From NCBI RefSeq assembly GCF_036014175.1, contig NZ_CP107917.1:2852001-2916000 (forward strand): a DNA stretch of 64,000 bases, given 5' to 3'. The notes beneath the pieces are model-generated. The model did no database searches, had not been told where the DNA came from, and was given only the letters and a program-made list of their open reading frames with translations. Origin of the DNA: Streptomyces sp. NBC_00443. GTDB lineage: Bacteria > Actinomycetota > Actinomycetes > Streptomycetales > Streptomycetaceae. A program made the position numbers and the translations under genes. Positions within the stretch are counted from its first letter, which is position 1. Each line of letters opens with the position of its first letter. This document shows, in pieces, positions 27,172 through 35,822 of this stretch.

Positions 27172-29496
27172 ATGGGGCAAACTGACGACATGCGCTTCCC
27201 CGTCCCGCGACCCCGCAGCCTGGCCGGCCAGCTCTTCGCCATGCAGGCCGTGCTGATAGCGGTGCTCGTCGCCGGGTACGCGGTGTTCACGTACGTCAGC
27301 GACCGCGGGCAGGCCGAGGACGCGGCGGGCCGGCAGGCCATGGCGGTGGCGCAGTCGATAGCCGACGCCCCGTCCGTGGGGGAGGCGATCCGTACGGCCG
27401 ATCCGACGGCCGAGCTCCAGCCGTACGCGCTCCGAGTCCAGCGCGATGCGGAGGTCGACTTCGTCACGATCATGAATCCCGAGGGCATCCGCTGGACGCA
27501 CCCCGACGAGAAGCAGATCGGGCAGCACTTCCGCGGCCACACGGAGCGCGCCCTGCGCGGGGAGCCCTTCACGGAGACATACACCGGCACGCTCGGCCCG
27601 TCCGTCCGGGCGGTCGTACCGATCTACGACGGGGGGAACCGGCCCGCGCAGATCGTCGGATTGGTGAGCGCGGGCATCCGGGTCGAGGAGATCAGCAAGC
27701 GGGTGCAGGACCAGCTGACGGCCCTGATCGGGGTGGCAGGGGGCGCGCTGACGCTGGGGGCGATCGGCACGTACGTGATCAACGCCCGCCTTCGCCGGCA
27801 CACCCACGGCATGAACGCCGCCGAGCTGAGCCGTATGCACGACTACCACCAGGCTGCCCTGCACGCGGTGCGTGAGGGGCTGCTGATGCTGGACGGGCAG
27901 TACCGGGTGGCGCTGATCAATGATGGCGGGCGCGAGCTGCTCGGCGTGGCCGGCGATGTGGTGGGGCAGTCGGTCGCACAGCTAGGCCTGCCCGCCCCGC
28001 TGACCGGGGCGCTGCTGGCGTCCGAGCCGCGGGTGGACGAGGTGCACCTCGCGGCGGAGCGGGTGCTGGTGGTGAACACGTCACCGGTGTCGGGCGGTGA
28101 GCGCCGCGGCACGGTGGTGACCCTGCGCGATGTGACCGAACTCCAGTCCCTGATGGGCGAGTTGGACTCCGAGCGGGGTTTCACTCAGGCGTTGCGGTCC
28201 CAGGCGCACGAGGCGGCGAACCGCCTGCACACGGTGGTCTCGCTGATCGAACTCGGACGCGCCGAGGAGGCGGTGGAGTTCGCGACGGCCGAGCTGGAGC
28301 TGGCGCAGGCGCTGACGGACCAGGTCGTCGCGGCGGTCAGCGAACCGGTGCTGGCGGCTCTTCTGCTGGGCAAGACAGCACAGGCCAACGAGCGGGGCGT
28401 CGAGCTCGTCGTCTCGCGGGACAGCCGACTGGACGACCGCCTGCTGCCGTCTTCCCTGCCGGCCCGGGACCTGGTGACGATCCTCGGCAACCTGATCGAC
28501 AACGCAGTGGACGCCGCGCAGGGCAGCGTGGGGGCGCGAGTGACGGTGACCGCGTACACCCAGGGCGGAGAGCTGGTCCTGCGCGTGTCCGACACGGGAG
28601 GCGGGGTGGATCCCGCCCACGCGGAGGCGGTGTTCGAGCGCGGCTTCTCGACGAAGCCGGCGGGGCCGGGCGGCCGCGGGCTGGGGCTGGCGCTGGTACG
28701 GCAGGCGGTGCACCGGCACGACGGGGACCTGTCGGTGGCGGAGGCCGCCGGGGGTGGGGCGGAATTCGAGGCACGGTTGCCACTGGGCGAGGGGCACCTG
28801 CGGAAGGGGGCGCGGGGAGTAGGGGCGGAGCCTGGATCGGGGGCTGACCCCCTTCCGGGTGCTGAGCTCCTGCCGACCACGGAGCCACTGCTGGACGCCG
28901 GGCCCAGACCGGGCGCCGAGCCCAGGCCGGGCGCGGAGCCGCCATTCGGTGACGCCGAGCCCTTGCCGGGTGCCGAGCCACTGTCGGCCACTGAAGCAGT
29001 GCGGGGCGGCGGGCCGAAACCAGGCGGCGAGGCCCAGCCGGGCACCGAGCCACTCGGGGACGGCGAGACCCACCCGGGCACCAAGCCGCTGCCGGACGGC
29101 GAACCCGTGCCGGGCGCGGAACGACTGCCGGACACCGAGTCCCACCCGGACGGCGAGCCCAGACCGGGCACGGCGCCACCCGCGGGCGCGAAGCCCCAAC
29201 CAGGCACAGAAGCACCCCGGGGCACCGAGCCGCTACCGGCGGACAGGCAACCCCAACCATGCAGTGGGCCCCAGCCGGGCACGAAGGCACTGCCGGACAC
29301 CGAGTCCCACCCGGACGGCGAGCCCAGACCGGGCACGGAGCCACCCGCGGGCGCCGAGCCCCAACCAGGAGGCAAGACCTCGCCGGACGCCGAGCGTGCG
29401 CAGCAGTCCCGGCGACGCCGGCGATCTCAGCAATCCCAGCAGTCCGAGCCCCGGCCGGGTTCCGATCGTGCGGTCGTTTCGAGAGGTGACGTATGA
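27172..29496 (+). CDS. CitA/DcuS-type sensor histidine kinase with long repetitive C-terminal tail
   Basis: A 774-residue membrane kinase. TM1 (AMQAVLIAVLVAGYAVFTYV), a periplasmic-type PAS (PDC) sensor domain of about 140 residues and TM2 (LIGVAGGALTLGAIGTYVI) are followed by a cytoplasmic PAS, the H-box with His346 (SQAHEAANRLHTV) and an ATPase domain (NLIDNAVDAA, DTGGGV, GGRGLGLALV). The enzyme should end near residue 540. Instead ~230 further residues form imperfect PGxEP-type repeats (PGAEPLPGAEP, PDTESHPDGEPRPGT), a predicted disordered tail. Start is ATG 27172 or ATG 27190; neither has a clear ribosome-binding site. Stop and response-regulator start overlap (ATGA), so the tail is read through to the operon junction. 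It probably senses C4-dicarboxylates or citrate for dctA. Confidence 0.88.
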   Translation: MGQTDDMRFPVPRPRSLAGQLFAMQAVLIAVLVAGYAVFTYVSDRGQAEDAAGRQAMAVAQSIADAPSVGEAIRTADPTAELQPYALRVQRDAEVDFVTIMNPEGIRWTHPDEKQIGQHFRGHTERALRGEPFTETYTGTLGPSVRAVVPIYDGGNRPAQIVGLVSAGIRVEEISKRVQDQLTALIGVAGGALTLGAIGTYVINARLRRHTHGMNAAELSRMHDYHQAALHAVREGLLMLDGQYRVALINDGGRELLGVAGDVVGQSVAQLGLPAPLTGALLASEPRVDEVHLAAERVLVVNTSPVSGGERRGTVVTLRDVTELQSLMGELDSERGFTQALRSQAHEAANRLHTVVSLIELGRAEEAVEFATAELELAQALTDQVVAAVSEPVLAALLLGKTAQANERGVELVVSRDSRLDDRLLPSSLPARDLVTILGNLIDNAVDAAQGSVGARVTVTAYTQGGELVLRVSDTGGGVDPAHAEAVFERGFSTKPAGPGGRGLGLALVRQAVHRHDGDLSVAEAAGGGAEFEARLPLGEGHLRKGARGVGAEPGSGADPLPGAELLPTTEPLLDAGPRPGAEPRPGAEPPFGDAEPLPGAEPLSATEAVRGGGPKPGGEAQPGTEPLGDGETHPGTKPLPDGEPVPGAERLPDTESHPDGEPRPGTAPPAGAKPQPGTEAPRGTEPLPADRQPQPCSGPQPGTKALPDTESHPDGEPRPGTEPPAGAEPQPGGKTSPDAERAQQSRRRRRSQQSQQSEPRPGSDRAVVSRGDV
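29125..29367 (+). repeat. ~78-bp imperfect direct repeat within the kinase tail
   Basis: The unit from 29125 recurs from 29290 (offset 165 bases, in frame), encoding PDTESHPDGEPRPGT plus PPAGA and PQPG in both copies, with a few base differences. It is the clearest duplication in a larger tract of decayed 30-33 base repeats from about 28824. Confidence 0.7.
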
Positions 29497-30197
29497 CGGC
29501 GGCGGCCGAGCAGGCGATTCGTGTCCTGGTCGTGGAGGACGATCCGGTCGCGGCGGACGCGCACATGATGTACGTCGGCCGGGTGCCGGGCTTCGTCGCG
29601 GTCGGCAAGGCGCACACCGGTGCGGAGGCACGGCGCGCGCTGGAGCGTACGCCGGTGGATCTGCTGCTGCTGGACCTGCACCTGCCGGATGTGCACGGTC
29701 TGCAGCTGGCGCGGTCGCTGCGCGCGGCCGGGCACCACGCGGACGTGATCGCGGTGACGTCGGCCCGGGATCTCGCCGTGGTGCGGGAGGGGGTGTCGCT
29801 GGGGGTCGTGCAGTACGTACTGAAGCCCTTCACGTTCGCCACGCTCCGGGACCGCCTGGTGCGCTATGCCGAGTTCCATGCGGCGGTCGGTGAGGCGAGC
29901 GGACAGGACGAGGTGGACCGGGCCCTGGCGACACTGCGGGCGCCGGGGCCGGCGGCGCTGCCGAAGGGGTTGAGCGGGCCGACGCTGGAGCGGGTCACCG
30001 GGGCCGTGCGGGAGGCCGAGGAGGGGCTTACCGCTGCGGGGGTGGCCGAGGCCGTGGGGATTTCCCGGATCACGGCTCGGCGGTATCTGGAGCACCTGGT
30101 GGAGGCGGGGAGGGCCGAGCGGGCACCCGTGTACGGGCAGGTGGGGAGGCCGGAGTTGGTGTATCGGTGGGTTCCGGGGGCGGGGTCCGGCCGGTAG
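29493..30197 (+). CDS. CitB/DpiA-type response regulator
   Basis: A 234-residue regulator. The receiver domain has the acidic pair in VLVVEDDPVAA, the phosphoacceptor Asp61 in LLLLDLHLPD, a Thr/Ser in AVTSARD and the switch Lys in VLKPFTF. The C-terminal half is the CitB-type winged HTH (GLTAAGVAEAVGISRITARRYL). The ATG overlaps the kinase stop by four bases, so the pair is co-translated. The expected target is dctA across the divergent gap, and possibly its own operon. A typical length and an intact sequence. No obvious terminator follows directly. Confidence 0.93.
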   Translation: MTAAAEQAIRVLVVEDDPVAADAHMMYVGRVPGFVAVGKAHTGAEARRALERTPVDLLLLDLHLPDVHGLQLARSLRAAGHHADVIAVTSARDLAVVREGVSLGVVQYVLKPFTFATLRDRLVRYAEFHAAVGEASGQDEVDRALATLRAPGPAALPKGLSGPTLERVTGAVREAEEGLTAAGVAEAVGISRITARRYLEHLVEAGRAERAPVYGQVGRPELVYRWVPGAGSGR

Positions 30198-30255
30198 CGA
30201 CGAGCCCCCGGCGCAAGCAGCTTCCCGAACCACCCTCCAATCCCACGCACACTCA

Positions 30256-30284
30256 TTGACCTGACTAGACCACTCCTCTTAGGT
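30256..30284 (+). promoter_or_regulatory. Promoter with DasR-like operator upstream of the sugar ABC operon
   Basis: TTGACC (30256-30261), 17 bases, TTAGGT (30279-30284). Between the boxes, 30259-30274 reads ACCTGACTAGACCACT, which resembles the GntR-family DasR site as I remember it (ACTGGTCTAGACCACT-like), with the right half matching fully. Repression by DasR or a related GntR or ROK-type regulator is plausible but untested. Confidence 0.45.
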
Positions 30285-30333
30285 TCACCGGGCAGACAAC
30301 CCCAGGCCACAACGACGTAGGCCCCAGGAGGTC

Positions 30334-31752
30334 ATGCCCGTGCGCCCCACCGCCCGCCCCGTCCGAGCCGCCCGAACCACCCGCCCAACTCGCCCCGCCC
30401 TCCCCACACTTCTCGCCCTCACCCTCGCCGCCGCAGGCACGCTCACCGCCTGTGGCGGGGGATCCGGCAGCGACCCGGACACCCTCAAGGTCTCCTTCAA
30501 GCAGTCCACGGACAACTCCATCAAGGTGATGGACACCTACCTCGCGGACATCAAGAAGCAGTTCGAGAAGGCGAACCCGGGCAAGAAGGTCGAGTTCGTG
30601 CCGATCAAGGCCCCTGACTCGGAGTACTACACCAAGCTCCAGCAGATGCTCCGCTCCCCCAAGACCGCCCCGGACCTGGTCTACGAGGACACGTTCCTCA
30701 TCAACTCGGACATCACCAGCGGGTACTTGAAGCCGCTCGACCCCTACCTCGCCAAGTGGAAGGACTGGGGCCAGTTCATCGAAACGGCGAAGGCGGCGGC
30801 CAAGGGGGAGGACGGGAAGACGTACGGCGTCCCGGACGGGACGGACACCCGGGGGCTGTGGTTCAACAAGGAGATCTTCGAGAAGGCCGGCCTGCCCGCC
30901 GACTGGCAGCCCAAGACCTGGGACGAGGTCCTCGACGCCGCCCGGGCCGTCAAGAAGAAGGTCCCCGACGTCATCCCGCTCAACGTCTACACGGGCAAGC
31001 CCGTCGGCGAAGCCGCCACCATGCAGACCTTCGAGATGCTGCTCTACGGCACGAACGACGGTTCGTCGGATCCGCTCTACGACAGGTCCGCCAAGAAGTG
31101 GGTCGCCGGCAGCCAGGGCTTCAAGGACTCCCTCGGCTTCGTCGAGACCGTCTACAAGGAGAAGCTCGGCCCGGAGGTCTCGGACGCCCTCGACCCCAAC
31201 GTCATGACCCGCGTCCGCGGTGAGTGGCTCCCTCAGGGCAAGCTCGCCATCGCCCTCGACGGCTCCTGGCTGCCGCAGGACTGGCTCCCCGGCAGCGGAC
31301 ACGAATGGCCCGAGTGGTCCGACGAGCTCGGTCTCGCCGCGATGCCCACCCAGAAGGGCCAGGGCCCCGGCAAGGTGAGCATGTCCGGCGGCTGGACCTG
31401 GTCCATCCCGGCCAAGGCAGGCAATCCCGACATGGCCTTCGACTTCATCAAGACGATGCAGACGAAGGCGAACGCCCAGAAGTGGTACGTCGCCAACTCC
31501 GGCATCGCCGTACGGCAGGACGTCGCGGACGACCCCGCCTACACGGAGGCCCAGCCCGGCATCAAGTTCTTCACGGACCTCGTCGCCAGCACCCACTACC
31601 GGCCCGCCTACCCGGCGTACCCGAAGGTCTCCACCGCCGTGCAGGAGGCGATGGAGGGCGTGACGACGGGTGACATGTCGGTCGAGGACGCGGCAAAGGC
31701 CTACGACGAGGAGCTGAAGTCGGCCGCGGACAACCAGGTGATCGAGAAGTGA
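30334..31752 (+). CDS. Sugar ABC transporter substrate-binding lipoprotein
   Basis: A 472-residue family 1 extracellular solute-binding protein. A basic n-region and hydrophobic stretch end in the lipobox LTAC with lipidated Cys40, then a Gly/Ser linker. The mature domain shows the family pattern (KVSFKQSTDNS, DLVYEDTFLINSDIT, GVPDGTDTRGLWFNKEIF, SMSGGWTWSIPAKAGNP). First gene of a binding protein-permease-permease set without an ATPase; in Streptomyces such sets usually share the general ATPase MsiK. The substrate is unknown; an oligosaccharide or amino sugar would fit the operator-like sequence in its promoter. It is followed by 34 bases and the first permease. Confidence 0.92.
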   Translation: MPVRPTARPVRAARTTRPTRPALPTLLALTLAAAGTLTACGGGSGSDPDTLKVSFKQSTDNSIKVMDTYLADIKKQFEKANPGKKVEFVPIKAPDSEYYTKLQQMLRSPKTAPDLVYEDTFLINSDITSGYLKPLDPYLAKWKDWGQFIETAKAAAKGEDGKTYGVPDGTDTRGLWFNKEIFEKAGLPADWQPKTWDEVLDAARAVKKKVPDVIPLNVYTGKPVGEAATMQTFEMLLYGTNDGSSDPLYDRSAKKWVAGSQGFKDSLGFVETVYKEKLGPEVSDALDPNVMTRVRGEWLPQGKLAIALDGSWLPQDWLPGSGHEWPEWSDELGLAAMPTQKGQGPGKVSMSGGWTWSIPAKAGNPDMAFDFIKTMQTKANAQKWYVANSGIAVRQDVADDPAYTEAQPGIKFFTDLVASTHYRPAYPAYPKVSTAVQEAMEGVTTGDMSVEDAAKAYDEELKSAADNQVIEK

Positions 31753-31786
31753 GCGTGCCGGACGCTGCGGAGACGGGCCCGCGCGT

Positions 31787-32650
31787 ATGACGCGTGCCCG
31801 TTCCCTGACCCGCGCCCTCCCGGTCACCCCGGCCGTCGTCCTCCTGCTGCTCTTCCTCGCCGGCCCCATCGCCTACTGCGCCTACATCGCCTTCACCGAC
31901 CTCCAGCTCACCGGCCAGGCCGAGGACTCTTTCGTCGGTTTCGACAACTTCCGTACGGCGTTCGACGACGAGGCGTTCCGCAACGCGGTCTGGCTGACCC
32001 TCGTCTTCACCGTCGTCTCCGCCCTGCTCGGCCAGAACACGCTGGGCCTGGCCCTGGCCGCGCTGATGCAGCGCGCGTCGAAGCCCGTTCGCACCCTCGT
32101 GGGCGCCATCGTCATCACGGCGTGGGTCCTGCCGGAGGTCGTCGCGGGCTTCCTCCTCTACGCCTTCTTCCGCCGCGAGGGCACCCTGAACGCCATCCTG
32201 GACTGGCTCCATCTCCCCACCCAGAACTGGCTGTTCACACTCCCGATCCTGGCGGTGTCGTTCGCGAACGTCTGGCGCGGCACCGCCTTCTCGATGCTGG
32301 TGTACTCCGCGGCACTGAACGAGATACCCAAGGAGATCACCGAGGCGGCGGAGGTCGACGGCGCCGGCGGCTGGCGCCGTATGTGGCACATCACCCTCCC
32401 GATGATCCGCCGCTCCATCGGCACCAACCTCATGCTGATCACCCTCCAGACCCTGTCCGTCTTCGGCCTGATCTGGGTGATGACGAGGGGCGGCCCGGGC
32501 GGCAAGAGCCAGACGCTGCCGCTGTTCATGTACGAGGAGGCGTTCCAGAAGAGCATGATCGGTTACGGCACTGCGGTCGCCCTTCTGCTCCTGGTGGTGG
32601 GCTCGTTGTTCTCCGTGGTCTACCTGCGTCTGCTGCGAACGGAGGTGTGA
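31787..32650 (+). CDS. Sugar ABC transporter permease, subunit 1 (MalF-like)
   Basis: A 287-residue membrane protein with six predicted transmembrane helices, the first being PAVVLLLLFLAGPIAYCAYI. The EAA loop that docks the ATPase is EAAEVDGAGGWRRMWHITLP. It belongs to the binding-protein-dependent inner-membrane component family. It lies 34 bases after the lipoprotein gene and 6 bases before the second permease, so the three form one operon. Intact and of usual length. Confidence 0.93.
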   Translation: MTRARSLTRALPVTPAVVLLLLFLAGPIAYCAYIAFTDLQLTGQAEDSFVGFDNFRTAFDDEAFRNAVWLTLVFTVVSALLGQNTLGLALAALMQRASKPVRTLVGAIVITAWVLPEVVAGFLLYAFFRREGTLNAILDWLHLPTQNWLFTLPILAVSFANVWRGTAFSMLVYSAALNEIPKEITEAAEVDGAGGWRRMWHITLPMIRRSIGTNLMLITLQTLSVFGLIWVMTRGGPGGKSQTLPLFMYEEAFQKSMIGYGTAVALLLLVVGSLFSVVYLRLLRTEV

Positions 32651-32656
32651 CGCCGT

Positions 32657-33496
32657 ATGCCTCGCACTCTCTCGTCCCGGCGCACTTCTCACCGTCTGGC
32701 CGCCGACGCCGGCCTCCTGGTGGTGGCCGCGGCCTTCGTGCTCCCGCTGGCGTGGGTGCTCCTGTCCTCGCTGGACACGAACGCCAACCTCCAGGTGAAG
32801 GTCCCGGACGGCGTCACGCTGGACAACTTCGACGCGGTTCTCACCCCGGACATCACCTTCACACCGCTGCTCAACAGCCTGCTGCTGTGCGGCGGGGGCA
32901 CGGCGCTGACGGTCGTGTGCGCGGCGCTCGCCGCCTACCCGCTGTCGCGGTTCCGGTCCCGCTTCAACCGCCCGTTCCTGCTCACGATCCTGTTCGCGAC
33001 GAGCCTGCCGGTCACGGCGATCATGGTGCCGGTGTACGCCCTGTTCGTGCAGGTGAACCTCATCGACACCATGGAAGGGACGATCTTCTTCTTCGCCGCC
33101 TCCCAACTGCCGTTCGCCATCTGGCTGATGAAGAACTTCATGGACGGGGTGCCGAAGGAGCTGGAGGAGGCGGCCTGGACGGACGGGGCGTCGTCGCTGC
33201 AGTCGCTGGTGCGGGTGGTGCTGCCGCTGATGGGGCCCGGGGTGGCGGTGGTGACGGTGTTCTCGTTCGTGATGATGTGGGGGAACTTCTTCGTCCCGTT
33301 CATGCTGCTGCTCACGCCGGACCAGATGCCCGCCGCGGTGAGCATCAACGAGTTCTTCGGGAATCGGGGGACGGTGGTGTACGGGCAGCTGGCGGCGTTC
33401 TCGATCATCTACTCGACGCCGGTGATTCTGCTCTATGTGCTGGTGGCGAGGCGGCTGGGCGGAGGGTTCGCCCTGGGCGGGGCGGTCAAGGGGTAG
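32657..33496 (+). CDS. Sugar ABC transporter permease, subunit 2 (MalG-like)
   Basis: A 279-residue permease with six predicted helices. Typical features are LLVVAAAFVLPLAWVLLSSL near the N-terminus and the EAA loop ELEEAAWTDGASSLQSLVRVVLP, a MalG-type variant. It pairs with the preceding permease to form the channel. No ATPase gene follows, so the complex must borrow one from elsewhere in the chromosome. The ATG is 6 bases after the previous stop. No clear terminator was found downstream. Confidence 0.93.
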   Translation: MPRTLSSRRTSHRLAADAGLLVVAAAFVLPLAWVLLSSLDTNANLQVKVPDGVTLDNFDAVLTPDITFTPLLNSLLLCGGGTALTVVCAALAAYPLSRFRSRFNRPFLLTILFATSLPVTAIMVPVYALFVQVNLIDTMEGTIFFFAASQLPFAIWLMKNFMDGVPKELEEAAWTDGASSLQSLVRVVLPLMGPGVAVVTVFSFVMMWGNFFVPFMLLLTPDQMPAAVSINEFFGNRGTVVYGQLAAFSIIYSTPVILLYVLVARRLGGGFALGGAVKG

Positions 33497-33871
33497 GTGC
33501 GCGTCCCGCGCGCGGCGAGCGTCGGGATTGAGCCGCCTGCCGTCCATCGCCACGCGGTCGATCCCCGCGCCGGCGGGCGTACGCACCTTCGACGCCCGCC
33601 CGCACGACCGACACCCACGCCACGCACTCCTGCCGCACCGCCACCGGACGTCCGGAGATCGACACCGCACGGCGCCTGCGAATATGCCCACCGAGGTTGC
33701 CATTCGTGGAATGCCACCACCCGCCGGAGCCCTCACCCGCCCCTCGCCCGCCCGCCCCCGGAGGGGCCCCGTTCGGCGCCGAACCCGCCGGTAGCCGTAG
33801 CTTCCTACAATCCGTGATCCTGGCTGAACAGACCGTAGTCAGCCCACTCCGCCCGCCCTACGTTGTGCCCC
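33497..33871. other. Intergenic gap after the sugar ABC operon
   Basis: 375 bases. Open frames exist on the plus strand, but they lack ribosome-binding sites and recognisable protein features, so I call no gene. A perfect 14-bp palindrome GTTCGGCGCCGAAC sits at 33771-33784. At the right edge TACGTT (33859-33864) with GTAGTC 18 bases upstream is a possible promoter firing at GTG 33872. Confidence 0.45.
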
Positions 33872-34627
33872 GTGCGCCGACCCCAAGCCCAACCGAACCA
33901 GCCCCACAACCGCTCGAGCCGCCGTACCCCGCCCACTCCCCCCTTCAACGCGCCCGCCGCCCGCAGACTGCGTGCCGCCCTGAACATGCGGCCCGAGCAC
34001 GTCGCCTACGGCATGCGAACCTCGTACGGACTCCCCTACGTCACCGAGGACCTCGTCATCGCCTGGGAACGCGAGATCGCGTCCCCGGACAACAGCGAGC
34101 TGACCGCTCTGGCGGGCGTGCTGTGGTGCTCGCCCAGTGAACTGCTCGGCAAGCCCCGGACGTTGCGTGAACACCGCATCGCCCGCGGCCTCGCCCCCGA
34201 GGACGTGGCCCGTACCGTCGGGCACGACCTCGGCACGTACCTCCGCATGGAGGAGAGCGACGACTGGCAGGGCACCGACCGTCAGTCCGCCGCCCTCGCC
34301 GACGTCCTCGGTCTGACGGTCCCGGACTTCATCACCGTCACCGGCCGTGACGCGAAGCTCGCCGATCTGCTGCGCAGTGCCGTGACGACGCGCTGGCAGG
34401 CGTACGTACGCCCGGTCGGGAAGATGGTGCCCCTGGACCGGCGGCTCCTGGAGGACGCCCTCCAGGAGCTGCACCAGAGCTACCAGGGGCAGATGACCGC
34501 CACGCTCAGCTGGGGCGGGGGCGGCAACGACTCCAGCGCGGCCGGCCGTGAGTTCCTGGACCGGATCGTGGAGCACTTCTGGAGGACCGTCCAGGGGATG
34601 CCCCCTGACGTCTCAGTGGTCCTGTGA
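33872..34627 (+). CDS. Helix-turn-helix (XRE-like) regulator
   Basis: A 251-residue cytosolic protein. After a Pro/Arg-rich N-terminus come two XRE-like helical modules: RLRAALNMRPEHVAYGMRTS and LREHRIARGLAPEDVARTVG followed by TYLRMEESDDW. The C-terminal third (LLEDALQELHQSYQGQMTATLSW) is not a domain I recognise. I start it at GTG 33872, which sits 7 bases after a TACGTT hexamer and so may be a leaderless start; the frame opens with TTG at 33863. It converges on pfkA with only 21 bases between stops. In this neighbourhood a link to central carbon metabolism is possible but not shown. Confidence 0.75.
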   Translation: MRRPQAQPNQPHNRSSRRTPPTPPFNAPAARRLRAALNMRPEHVAYGMRTSYGLPYVTEDLVIAWEREIASPDNSELTALAGVLWCSPSELLGKPRTLREHRIARGLAPEDVARTVGHDLGTYLRMEESDDWQGTDRQSAALADVLGLTVPDFITVTGRDAKLADLLRSAVTTRWQAYVRPVGKMVPLDRRLLEDALQELHQSYQGQMTATLSWGGGGNDSSAAGREFLDRIVEHFWRTVQGMPPDVSVVL

Positions 34628-34648
34628 CGCGCGGCCGGCAGCCCGGCG

Positions 34649-35674
34649 CTAGAAGACCGACTCCGCCTCGTCCATCCGGTCCTTCGGCACCGTCTTCAGC
34701 TCGGTCACGGCCTCCGCCAGCGGCACCATCACGATGTCGGTCCCGCGCAGCGCGGTCATCCTGCCGAAATGGCCCTGGTGGGCCGCCTCCACCGCGTGCC
34801 AGCCGAAGCGGGTGGCGAGGACACGGTCGTACGCCGTGGGCACACCGCCACGCTGGACGTGGCCGAGGATGACCGGCTTGGCCTCCTTGCCGAGGCGGCG
34901 CTCCAGTTCGAAGGCCAGGGCCGTGCCGATGCCCTGGAAGCGCTCGTGGCCGAACTGGTCGATCTCGCCCTTGCCGTAGTCCATGCTGCCGTCGGCGGGG
35001 TGGGCGCCCTCGGCGACGCAGATCACCGCGAACTTCTTGCCGCGCGCGAAGCGCTCCTCGACCATCTTGACGAGCAGGGCGGGGTCGAAGGGCCGCTCGG
35101 GCAGGCAGATGCCGTGGGCGCCGGCGGCCATGCCGGACTCCAGCGCGATCCAGCCCGCGTGGCGGCCCATGACCTCGACGACCATCACACGCTGGTGGGA
35201 CTCCGCCGTGGTCTTCAGGCGGTCCATGGCCTCCGTGGCGACGCCGACGGCCGTGTCGAAGCCGAACGTCCGGTCCGTGGACGAGATGTCGTTGTCGATG
35301 GTCTTCGGTACGCCGACCACGGGCAGGCCCGCGTCCGACAGCATGCGGGCCGCCGTCAGCGTGCCCTCGCCGCCGATCGGGACCAGCGCGTCGATGCCGA
35401 AGTCGCGGGCGATGTCGGGGGCGCTCTCGCAGGCCTCGCGCAGCCGGTCGCGCTCCAGCCGGGACGAACCCAGGATCGTGCCCCCGCGGGCCAGGATGCC
35501 GCTGACCGCCTCCAGGTCGAGGCTGCGGTAGTGGCCGTCCAGCAGGCCCGCGTACCCGTCCTCGAAGCCGATCACCTCGTCGCCGTACTGGGCGACGGCA
35601 CGGTGCACGACCGACCGGATCACGGCGTTCAGGCCGGGGCAGTCGCCGCCTGCGGTGAGGACTCCGATACGCAT
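34649..35674 (-). CDS. pfkA: ATP-dependent 6-phosphofructokinase
   Basis: A 341-residue glycolytic enzyme, fructose-6-phosphate to fructose-1,6-bisphosphate. The glycine-rich GGDCPGLNAVIR start and the IGGEGTLTAARML loop (Gly where PPi-dependent enzymes have a second Asp) support ATP use; the catalytic motif PKTIDNDI carries the actinobacterial Lys, and MGRHAGWIAL is conserved. ATG 35674 has AGGAGAC upstream. A strong promoter is visible at 35768-35796, giving a leader of about 87 bases. It is divergent from pta. From position it is the equivalent of S. coelicolor pfkA2 (SCO5426). Confidence 0.95.
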   Translation of the reverse strand: MRIGVLTAGGDCPGLNAVIRSVVHRAVAQYGDEVIGFEDGYAGLLDGHYRSLDLEAVSGILARGGTILGSSRLERDRLREACESAPDIARDFGIDALVPIGGEGTLTAARMLSDAGLPVVGVPKTIDNDISSTDRTFGFDTAVGVATEAMDRLKTTAESHQRVMVVEVMGRHAGWIALESGMAAGAHGICLPERPFDPALLVKMVEERFARGKKFAVICVAEGAHPADGSMDYGKGEIDQFGHERFQGIGTALAFELERRLGKEAKPVILGHVQRGGVPTAYDRVLATRFGWHAVEAAHQGHFGRMTALRGTDIVMVPLAEAVTELKTVPKDRMDEAESVF

Positions 35675-35767
35675 CGTGCTGTGTCTCCTGCTCGCTGTTG
35701 ATACCGGTGAGCCAGTCCGATTGTTTCATGTCCCGAGGGGGATGTCGGGCCCACGAACCTGACGGGC

Positions 35768-35796
35768 GCCTTATCTACCGGCAAGGGTATTGTCAA
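35768..35796 (-). promoter_or_regulatory. Predicted sigma70-type promoter for pfkA
   Basis: On the minus strand: TTGACA (35796-35791), 17 bases, TAAGGC (35773-35768). A perfect -35 box with ideal spacing in the pfkA-pta divergent gap. Confidence 0.6.
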
Positions 35797-35804
35797 GAGG
35801 GTTT

Positions 35805-35822
35805 CGCTCACCCCGGTGAGCG
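35805..35822. promoter_or_regulatory. Perfect dyad between the pfkA promoter and pta
   Basis: CGCTCACC-CC-GGTGAGCG, 8-bp arms. It sits 9 bases upstream of the pfkA -35 box and about 115 bases before pta, placed to affect either gene. The binding factor is unknown. Confidence 0.45.

Noticed and set aside
33497..33817. Open frames of about 100-120 codons after the sugar permease gene
   Set aside because: Pro/Arg/His-rich composition expected of shadow frames in GC-rich DNA, no ribosome-binding site and no recognisable domain.
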